In this document: in pieces, positions 54,028 through 60,488 of the stretch
Position numbering within the stretch: the stretch's first letter is position 1
How the letters are laid out: the number at the start of each line of letters is the position of its first letter
NCBI GenBank assembly: GCA_902615165.1
Contig: CACMNZ010000001.1
Coordinates: 1 to 60,488, forward strand
Direction of reading: 5' to 3'
Length of the DNA: 60,488 nt
DNA from: an uncultured Prochlorococcus sp.
GTDB taxonomy: Bacteria; Cyanobacteriota; Cyanobacteriia; PCC-6307; Cyanobiaceae
Made by a program: the position numbers and the translations under genes
Notes under the pieces: model-generated
What the model was told of the DNA's origin: nothing
Seen by the model: the letters and a program-made list of their open reading frames with translations, nothing else
Database searches by the model: none

Positions 54028-54604
54028 TTTTGGATTCTTCTCCCTTAAGCAATCTTGTTATATTTGTTCTATGTTTCCAGATTACTAATAATGCAACAAT
54101 TAAACTTATAAAAAAGTATGAGTGCAAAAATTTACCTAGGTAAAAAAACATAAAAATAGGAAGTAAGATTGCAGCTGAAATACTTGATAAAGAAACAAAT
54201 TTAGTTTTTGTTAGGACTATTAAAAAAATGCCAAGAGATGCGAGTCCAACTTTCCAAGAAAGAGCTAAAAACATACCTAGTCCAGTTGCAACTGCTTTCC
54301 CTCCTTTACCTCTAAGCCATATTGGCCAAATATGTCCTGAGATAGCGGATATCCCTGCTATAACTTCTATTAATCCTTGATCTGTGTAATATTGAGCAAT
54401 TTTTACTGCAATAAGGCCTTTCCCAACATCAATGATAAATACAAAAAGTGCTGGCCATTTCCCAACATTTCTTAAGACATTTGTGGCACCTGTAGATCCA
54501 GAACCTATAGTTCTTAGATCTATGTTTTTGAGATATTTTCCAATTAAAAAACCCGTCGGAAGTGATCCTAAAAGATAACTTGCAAAAATTATTAAGATAT
54601 TCAT
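54011..54604 (-). CDS. plsY: Glycerol-3-phosphate acyltransferase PlsY
   Basis: Membrane acyltransferase that makes lysophosphatidic acid from acyl-phosphate. [20 protein letters not shown] opens it; [16 protein letters not shown] (about 36-51) and [20 protein letters not shown] (about 90-109) are the conserved cytoplasmic loops of PlsY. Five membrane segments in 197 residues. It follows the DUF3086 gene by five bases on the minus strand and its tail overlaps pyrF. Confidence 0.93.
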   Translation of the reverse strand: MNILIIFASYLLGSLPTGFLIGKYLKNIDLRTIGSGSTGATNVLRNVGKWPALFVFIIDVGKGLIAVKIAQYYTDQGLIEVIAGISAISGHIWPIWLRGKGGKAVATGLGMFLALSWKVGLASLGIFLIVLTKTKFVSLSSISAAILLPIFMFFYLGKFLHSYFFISLIVALLVIWKHRTNITRLLKGEESKINQNQ

Positions 54605-54609
54605 AAAGA

Positions 54610-55620
54610 TTAGTTTAGTTCAAGATCATCGTAAATTTCATTATCTGAACCAGCAAATGCAATCCATAATGGGAATTGAAGTATTGGAATTTCAACAGAG
54701 GTTTCTGCTGCATCAATGATAATAAATGGCAATTCTTCATTCGCTTCTAATCTATCGGCTCTTTCGATGACACCTTCAGGCCTTTCAAAAAGAACAATCC
54801 CACTATTAGGTCCAAAGTCATCCCTTGTTAGACCAAGTGAATCTTGAAGAATTCTTCTCCATTCACCTAATCGTTCAGGCTGCGAAGCTAAGATAAGAGT
54901 CTGAAATTGATCTCCATATAATTCGCCAAGAATAGATATTAAACCTGCTGATAACAAGGCATTTTTTTGTCGAGATCCTCTACTTTCAAGAGAACCTCTT
55001 CCGCCCATGTTAAAGAACCAATCATCCATAATTTCTATATCTGATGAATCAAGACTCCGTCTTAATTTCCAAGGTTCTGCATAAAAGTCAGGTTGTTCTG
55101 TGAAACTTGAAAAGCATTTTTTTATAATCTCTTCATCTGGCTTAAATGTTTCAGAAAGAGCAGGAACATTAACTACATTATTTGGGCTATTGTTTCGCTT
55201 TTTCTCATCTAGGGGAGAAGGCTTTACGATTATTGGTTGAGAAACTAATTCAAGTTTCTCTGCGTTTTGTGAAAGATTCTGCAAAGCACCAGTTAAGTAC
55301 TCTTGAAAACCTTTAACTCTTTTAGCAATATTATCTGACTGTCCTTTAAAATTTGACTCAATATCTTTTTCTATTTCATTTTTTTTGGTTTCTAACTCTT
55401 TTATTTCTTTAACTAAAGAGTCTTTTTTTGAAACGAGATCTCTAAAAATTTCATTAGAAATTTCATCAAAAGATTTAGTTGATTTGTCGTTTTTTGGTGT
55501 AATTTTTTTATTTTGCGTTGTATTTTTCTTATTAATTTGTTTGGTTTTATCATCTGAAATTGACTTATCTATTATTAATTCCTTTTCAGGAGTATTGTCA
55601 GAAATTTCTGTATTGGTCAT
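54610..55620 (-). CDS. DUF3086 family protein
   Basis: N-terminal about 60 residues are Lys/Asp/Thr-rich and disordered; a coiled coil follows (about 65-100, [20 protein letters not shown]), then a globular C-terminal domain with [20 protein letters not shown] (about 202-221) and [20 protein letters not shown] at the end. DUF3086 is cyanobacterial and its function is unknown. 336 residues, ATG start. Part of a minus-strand run from MlaE to plsY. Confidence 0.8.
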   Translation of the reverse strand: MTNTEISDNTPEKELIIDKSISDDKTKQINKKNTTQNKKITPKNDKSTKSFDEISNEIFRDLVSKKDSLVKEIKELETKKNEIEKDIESNFKGQSDNIAKRVKGFQEYLTGALQNLSQNAEKLELVSQPIIVKPSPLDEKKRNNSPNNVVNVPALSETFKPDEEIIKKCFSSFTEQPDFYAEPWKLRRSLDSSDIEIMDDWFFNMGGRGSLESRGSRQKNALLSAGLISILGELYGDQFQTLILASQPERLGEWRRILQDSLGLTRDDFGPNSGIVLFERPEGVIERADRLEANEELPFIIIDAAETSVEIPILQFPLWIAFAGSDNEIYDDLELN

Positions 55621-55655
55621 TTAAATAATTTTGATTAATAGGCAAAGTTTGAATT

Positions 55656-56072
55656 TTAAGAACTTTTAATTTCCAGGGAGTCAACTTTTTTCATTAGCTC
55701 ATCTTTTAATTGCTTTGGATTAAATAAAATTGGTAATAAATGAGGACTGGACTTTTCTCTAAAATAAAAAATACCTGGGAGTATAGGGAAAAAGAATTTC
55801 CATGATATCCAGTTCTTGAATGGAAAAGTTCTAATCTCTTTCCCTAATTGTAAAACGATAAAATCATCATTTGTTATTTTTATTCTTAAGGTGAATGACT
55901 GAAGTAATAAAAAAAAGCTAAAAGAAGCAAAAACTATTGTTGGCAAAGAACCAATATTCAAAAACAAAAGCATAAAACTTAAAACTATTAGAATGATTGG
56001 CAACTGAAATGAAGGAGATATTATTACTGGCTCCTCTTTTTTTGATTTAGAATTAAACATAGGATCAGCCAA
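55656..56072 (-). CDS. DUF3119 family membrane protein
   Basis: Two hydrophobic segments near the N-terminus (about 22-58) are followed by a soluble part with FPFKNWISWKFFFPILPGIF (about 89-108) and FREKSSPHLLPILFNPKQLK, matching the cyanobacterial DUF3119 family. Function unknown. TTG start at 56072; an ATG four codons in is an alternative. It overlaps the MlaE-type permease by 8 bases, implying coupled expression and perhaps a shared lipid-related role (inference). Confidence 0.8.
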   Translation of the reverse strand: MADPMFNSKSKKEEPVIISPSFQLPIILIVLSFMLLFLNIGSLPTIVFASFSFFLLLQSFTLRIKITNDDFIVLQLGKEIRTFPFKNWISWKFFFPILPGIFYFREKSSPHLLPILFNPKQLKDELMKKVDSLEIKSS

Positions 56073-56820
56073 ATAAAATTTGTGTTAGTAATACATCCAT
56101 TAAAGATACAGTAACGAGAGTCATTACAACTGCACCTGTTGTACTTGTTCCAACTTCTTTTGGACCTCCTTTGGTTGTAAGTCCATATCCACAAGCAATG
56201 ATTGAAATAAGTAATCCGAACACTACAGATTTTATTAACATTGAAGTTAAGTCTGTACTGGTTAAACTCACATTACCTGATCTTACAGATGTCCAAAAAA
56301 CTATTGGAGGAACTTTATAAAAAATTGTGCTCCAAATTTGTCCGCTCCATAAAGCTACAGATAAAAACAAAATACACTGTATTGGAGACATTATTACCAT
56401 CGATAGTAACCTTGGGACTACTAAATATTGGACTGGTTCGGTCCTTAACATGGTTATTGCCTCAATTTGTTCTGTGACTTTCATAGTGCCCAGTTGAGCA
56501 GCATATGCAGTCGCAACCTTTCCAGTCATTAAAGTAGCAGTAAGAAGAGGAGCCATTTCTCTCGCCATGCCTACTGCCAATAAACCTCCAATTTCACTTG
56601 AGACCCCCATGCTTGTAAGTTGCGATGCAACTTGAATATTAAAAACTGTACCTGCTGCAATTCCTGTAATTAATACAATTAATAAACTGCCAGGACCTGA
56701 CTCCATAAGTTGGTCAAAGAGATCATTTTTGGAAATTTTACCCTTAAAGATAAAATTAATTGCTTGCCCACCAATGATTAAGCTGCTTAAAAGTCTTTTA
56801 AAAAAATTAAGGTAATACAT
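56065..56820 (-). CDS. MlaE/YrbE family ABC-transporter permease
   Basis: Membrane subunit of an Mla/TGD-type phospholipid transporter. Five or six membrane segments; IAAGTVFNIQVASQLTSMGV (about 54-73), GGLLAVGMAREMAPLLTATL (about 78-97) and VTEQIEAITMLRTEPVQYLV (about 116-135) are the family core. Its ATPase and MCE-domain partners are not adjacent here. In chloroplasts the equivalent (TGD1) brings lipids to thylakoids. 251 residues, ATG start, overlaps DUF3119. Confidence 0.9.
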   Translation of the reverse strand: MYYLNFFKRLLSSLIIGGQAINFIFKGKISKNDLFDQLMESGPGSLLIVLITGIAAGTVFNIQVASQLTSMGVSSEIGGLLAVGMAREMAPLLTATLMTGKVATAYAAQLGTMKVTEQIEAITMLRTEPVQYLVVPRLLSMVIMSPIQCILFLSVALWSGQIWSTIFYKVPPIVFWTSVRSGNVSLTSTDLTSMLIKSVVFGLLISIIACGYGLTTKGGPKEVGTSTTGAVVMTLVTVSLMDVLLTQILFG

Positions 56821-56829
56821 ATCTTTATA

Positions 56830-58227
56830 TTAGTTTGTAATTAATTTTCGATCCCATTTTCTCATGATTAAAAGACCAATTATTACTAGTATTGAGGGTA
56901 TAAAACCAATACATAATCTAATAGTTAATTGTGCTGAGTAGCATTGTTCAATAATATTTAGACCATCTTTATTAACAAAACATGATTGATAGCCTGATAA
57001 ATACAATAAAAAGCCTAATAATTGAACACTAAACGCGATCCCAATCTTCTGAATAAGAACCATCCAAGCAGTATATAATCCTGCTGCTTTCTCTGGGTCT
57101 TCGTCTATTGCATCAGGAAGTAGTGACCAAGGGATAAGAAAAGCGGTTGAAGCTCCAATGCCAATAAGACAGATTATGAAAATTAAAAGAATGAACAGAA
57201 ATATGTTGCTGGCATTTAGGAATAAACTATCTCCAGCTCCTGAAATTTTTGATAGTGAAGGTAAAAATAAAGCTGCTGTACATGAAATAATCCACATAAT
57301 CCCTCCATAGTTTAACGCTGAAATCCTGTTCAATTTATTTGATACTCTAGTCCATATTTGTAAACCCACTAAAGCGCTAATTTGGAAAGGTATCGGGATC
57401 CACTTCGCAATATATGAAGGAACGTTCAGTACATCCTCGACATAGATTAATGCTACTGTTTGCATTAATTGTAGGGCGCACCAGAGAAGAATATAGAGCG
57501 TAATAACTTTTAGAAATTTTTTATTTCTGAAGATCCTTTTGAATTGAAGTGTTATAGCTTCAACTTTTCCTGAAGGCCTTCTTGCTTTTTTTGCGAATGG
57601 AGCTAATCCCCAACAAGAAATTAATGTTGCAGCAACTGCAACACATCCGCTTATTTTACCCATTAAAAAATATTCATTATTTGCTGATCCTTCGGAACCT
57701 AATACAACTCCAGCAATTATTAAACCAGTTAGTCCTGCGATTATTGAGCCAGTAAATCTAGATGCGTTTAGTCTTGTTCTTATTGCTGTTTTTTCAGAAA
57801 TTTCAGTAGAGAGAGCTGCAAAAGGAAGATTAATACTTGTATAAGCAGTCATTACTACTATAGAAATTATGGCATAGTAAATAGTCTTCGTTAGCACTGA
57901 ACCAGTGGGTGTCCACCATATCGCAGCTAAAGAGAAACCAAGGGGGACTGATGCTGCTACCATCCAGGGGATTCTAGGCCCCCATCTTGATTTAGTACGA
58001 TCACTTAACCATCCAATTAACGGATCATTTACTGCATCCCATATCTTTATTAACATTAATAATGATCCTGCAATTATTACTGGTAAACCAGCAGAAATAA
58101 AGAATTTGAAAAGAAAAAAACCAAATTGTGTCGCGACTAAACCTGTACCTGCATCTCCTAGCCCATAAGAGACCATTAATCTTGTTGTTGATCTAGAAAT
58201 ATTTTTTTTCGAGTGTGAATTTTCCAA
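56830..58227 (-). CDS. MFS transporter, GPH (glycoside-pentoside-hexuronide:cation) type
   Basis: A 465-residue protein with twelve membrane segments. SYGLGDAGTGLVATQFGFFL opens it; WDAVNDPLIGWLSDRTKSRW (about 64-83) with GPRIPWM is the GPH signature, and AFLIPWSLLPDAIDEDPEKA (about 379-398) is typical of the second half. GPH carriers move sugars with Na+ or H+, but some cyanobacterial relatives are annotated otherwise; the substrate here is unknown. TTG start. Ten bases upstream of the MlaE-type gene, perhaps same transcript. Confidence 0.85.
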   Translation of the reverse strand: MENSHSKKNISRSTTRLMVSYGLGDAGTGLVATQFGFFLFKFFISAGLPVIIAGSLLMLIKIWDAVNDPLIGWLSDRTKSRWGPRIPWMVAASVPLGFSLAAIWWTPTGSVLTKTIYYAIISIVVMTAYTSINLPFAALSTEISEKTAIRTRLNASRFTGSIIAGLTGLIIAGVVLGSEGSANNEYFLMGKISGCVAVAATLISCWGLAPFAKKARRPSGKVEAITLQFKRIFRNKKFLKVITLYILLWCALQLMQTVALIYVEDVLNVPSYIAKWIPIPFQISALVGLQIWTRVSNKLNRISALNYGGIMWIISCTAALFLPSLSKISGAGDSLFLNASNIFLFILLIFIICLIGIGASTAFLIPWSLLPDAIDEDPEKAAGLYTAWMVLIQKIGIAFSVQLLGFLLYLSGYQSCFVNKDGLNIIEQCYSAQLTIRLCIGFIPSILVIIGLLIMRKWDRKLITN

Positions 58228-58288
58228 TCTTTTTACTTTGTTTATTGTTTGATAATGTATTATTGCAATGGTAATTCTATTACTTAAT

Positions 58289-58359
58289 GCGGGCGTGGTT
58301 TAGTGGTAAAACCTCAGCCTTCCAAGCTGAAGATGCGGGTTCGATTCCCGCCGCCCGCT
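58289..58359 (+). tRNA. tRNA-Gly (UCC)
   Basis: A 71-nt cloverleaf: acceptor GCGGGCG/CGCCCGC, D-arm GTTT-AGTGGTA-AAAC, anticodon stem TCAGC/GCTGA with loop CTTCCAA (anticodon TCC, U33 present), T-arm GCGGG-TTCGATT-CCCGC, discriminator T. CCA is not encoded. One base separates its 3' end from the stop codon of glgX on the other strand. Confidence 0.95.
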
Positions 58360-58360
58360 T

Positions 58361-60394
58361 TTAAAATAAATTATTTTTTGCCCCAAATACTTCTTCTGAA
58401 ATGATTAGTAAAGAGCTTCTACTCTTTACAGAAACAGATTTTTCATTAATAGTTAAGGGTTCAATAATCTGAGACATGCTAGTGTCGATAACTTTTAACC
58501 AATTATATTTACATTTCGGCAAGGGGAAATCGATACTTTTTGAATATGCATTTAACCCTATCCATACCAGCGGACTAGTAATGTCTTTGTTAATGCTAAA
58601 GGCAACTGTGTGAGACCAACTACTCCAATCGGGGCTATCTAACTTTGTTCCATGCCAATGATATGTTGGAATATTTTCATTGGCTTGATTATTAGGGAAG
58701 AATGATGGATTGAAAATGTTTATTAGTTTTTTTCGGATTTTTATAACGTATTTAAAATATTCTAATAATTCCAAATCTTGTTGACCATGTTCCCAATTCA
58801 TCCAGCCCAATGAATTATTTTGGCACCAAGAATTGTTGTTCCCGCCTTGTGATCTTCCTATTTCATCACCCATAAGTATCATTGGAACACCTTTAGAGAT
58901 AAGTAAACTAAGAACAAGATTTTTTTGTTGTCTTTTTCTTAAATCATTGATTAATAAGTTCGTAGTTGGTCCCTCAGTACCATGATTCCAAGAATTGTTA
59001 TGGTTATCTCCATCTCTATTTTGTTCTCTATTGGCAAAATTATGTTTTCTATTGAAAGTTACTAAGTCTTTTAGAGTGAATCCATCATGTGAAGTAATAA
59101 AATTTATCGACTTTGGAAAAATATTATCTTCTTTATAAATAGATGGCGACCCTTTTATTTTATCGCTCATATTCCAAGCTGTATCTTTATCCCCCTTCCA
59201 AAATCTCCTCAAGTCATCTCTAAAATGACCATTCCAAGTGAAAGTATTCTTTGATGGGAAATCACCTAATTTATATAAACCGCCACAATCCCATGGCTCA
59301 CTTATGAACTTGATATCGATAAGTTCTGGTTCACATTCTATATCTTCAAAAATTGGAGGATTATCAAGCGGTGAAAGATTTTCTCCTCTTGATAGGGCAA
59401 TTCCCAAATCAAATCTAAAACCATCAACTCCTAATTCACTCGCCCAACACTTTAATGATTCAATTATTAGTTTTCTAACTAATCCTCTGTTTGCTGCAAT
59501 AGTATTCCCACAACCAGAGACGTCCTGATAATTTTTATCTTTTCCAATAAAGTAATAAAGATTTTCATCTATACCTTTCCAAGATATTGCTGGCCCTTTT
59601 GAATCACCTTCGCAAGTGTGATTGTATACAACATCTAAGATGACTTCAATGTCTGCTTTATGACATTCCTCTACAAATCTTCTAAATTCCTCTCTATTCT
59701 TTTCGGGAGATTCGTTCGAAAGATATTCAAAATGCGGAGTGAACCAATTAATTGGGCTATATCCCCAAAAATTTTTTAGACCATTTGGGGCATCAGTAGG
59801 ATCAAAACAAAAAATTGGAAGTAATTCAATTGTTGTAATACCAAGTTCTTTGAGATAAGGAATTTTTTTCAAAAATTTCCTAAAACAACTTTCATCTTTA
59901 TCAGTTGATTCAGTGAAAGCTTTTATATGGAGTTCATAAATAATTGTTTCTTCCCAAGAATGTTTGGGTCTTGGATAATCCTTAAAATTAAATAATTTTC
60001 TATCGCAAACAACACTTTTAAGACAAGAATTAGTATTTTCTTGATTTTTTAATGCATTTTCTCTTTTATAACTTCTCCATCCGGTAATACCCCTTGAACA
60101 TGGATCAAGTAATACTTTTTTTTCGTAGTTGTTATTAATCTCATTATTTTTTTGTTTCACTCTAAAAGCATAAATGCAACCTTCATCTAGATTTTTTATT
60201 TCCGCATGCCAGTATGGACCTGTATTATGAGTCTGGTCTAATTTGAATGTGCTTTTTGGGGAAATAGAGTCCTCTTTCTCAAACAATAAGATTTCTACAT
60301 ATTCTGCATTTGTGGCTACTAAGGAAAAATTAATCCCTTGTGAGGTTAGAGAACTCCCTAAAGGAAATGGGTTACCTTTATTGAGATGAATCAC
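58361..60394 (-). CDS. glgX: Glycogen debranching enzyme (isoamylase type)
   Basis: GH13 enzyme that hydrolyses alpha-1,6 branches of glycogen. N-terminal CBM48 (about 1-100: GNPFPLGSSLTSQGINFSLV), then catalytic barrel motifs DVVYNHTCEG (about 265-274), GVDGFRFDLGIALSR with the nucleophile Asp (about 322-336), FISEPWDCGG with the acid Glu (about 364-373) and NFITSHDGFTL (about 440-450). 677 residues, full length. GTG start at 60394. In Prochlorococcus glycogen is the diel carbon store, so expression is probably clock- or light-phased (inference). Confidence 0.93.
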   Translation of the reverse strand: MIHLNKGNPFPLGSSLTSQGINFSLVATNAEYVEILLFEKEDSISPKSTFKLDQTHNTGPYWHAEIKNLDEGCIYAFRVKQKNNEINNNYEKKVLLDPCSRGITGWRSYKRENALKNQENTNSCLKSVVCDRKLFNFKDYPRPKHSWEETIIYELHIKAFTESTDKDESCFRKFLKKIPYLKELGITTIELLPIFCFDPTDAPNGLKNFWGYSPINWFTPHFEYLSNESPEKNREEFRRFVEECHKADIEVILDVVYNHTCEGDSKGPAISWKGIDENLYYFIGKDKNYQDVSGCGNTIAANRGLVRKLIIESLKCWASELGVDGFRFDLGIALSRGENLSPLDNPPIFEDIECEPELIDIKFISEPWDCGGLYKLGDFPSKNTFTWNGHFRDDLRRFWKGDKDTAWNMSDKIKGSPSIYKEDNIFPKSINFITSHDGFTLKDLVTFNRKHNFANREQNRDGDNHNNSWNHGTEGPTTNLLINDLRKRQQKNLVLSLLISKGVPMILMGDEIGRSQGGNNNSWCQNNSLGWMNWEHGQQDLELLEYFKYVIKIRKKLINIFNPSFFPNNQANENIPTYHWHGTKLDSPDWSSWSHTVAFSINKDITSPLVWIGLNAYSKSIDFPLPKCKYNWLKVIDTSMSQIIEPLTINEKSVSVKSRSSLLIISEEVFGAKNNLF

Positions 60395-60488
60395 TTTTTC
60401 TTTATCATTGATTAGTTAAATATTGAGATAATTTATTCAAATTACTGATATTTGAATAATAGATGCAAAATTTAAAAAAAAAACTCAA

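Noticed and set aside
1..60488. Search by eye for CRISPR repeats, transposases, integrases, rRNA and prophage blocks
   Set aside because: No regularly spaced repeats, no transposase or integrase motifs, no rRNA. The Hli cluster is the only feature with a phage connection.

Overview
The window is a very AT-rich (roughly 30% GC by eye), gene-dense chromosome segment that reads as a high-light-adapted Prochlorococcus. Supporting signs are small multicopy-type high-light-inducible (Hli) proteins, a kaiB-kaiC locus with no kaiA, plant-type ferredoxin PetF, a photosystem II S4-domain protein, an NblS/Hik33-type sensor kinase, cyanobacterial DUF families (DUF938, DUF1825, DUF2214, DUF3086, DUF3119), two tRNAs and frequent TTG/GTG starts. 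No transposase, phage integrase, CRISPR array or rRNA is visible.

Positions 1-18.4 kb form the accessory-looking part. Long intergenic stretches alternate with many proteins of 31-60 residues, most with one membrane segment or a few cysteines. They include three Hli genes, a zinc-ribbon-like 51-mer, an overlapping pair of CX3C proteins and two proteins sharing a DDQDGG-LI motif. Two structured RNA candidates with terminators lie at 2790-2882 (minus) and 4395-4511 (plus). Larger genes here are lptF, a DUF938 methyltransferase, two fatty-acid desaturases, a DUF805 protein, a cupin, an EamA exporter, a BaiN-type flavoprotein and a GAF-domain protein.

Positions 18.4-28.3 kb hold pirin, murD, an SDR, a stand-alone NAD-ligase-like adenylation domain, a photolyase-like FAD domain without its antenna domain, DoxX, a PPOX flavoprotein, a DUF1295-like membrane protein, tRNA-Val and the photosystem II S4 protein. 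Positions 28.3-36.3 kb hold serA, prmA, petF, a lumenal pentapeptide protein, rnz, a SpoIID-like protein, truB and a methyltransferase.

Positions 36.3-42.5 kb hold rpmA/rplU diverging from kaiB-kaiC, with nblS and purD converging on kaiC. Positions 42.6-49.4 kb are a collinear run: purC, bamA, lpxC, fabZ, lpxA, lpxB and an exported msrA, coupling outer-membrane protein assembly to lipid A synthesis. Positions 49.4-60.5 kb hold pepA, a GIY-YIG protein, DUF1825, tyrS, pyrF, plsY, DUF3086, DUF3119, an MlaE-type permease, a GPH-type MFS transporter, tRNA-Gly and glgX.

Functional names rest on motifs read by eye; no database search was possible. The small proteins are supported only by an intact frame, plausible start context and composition.
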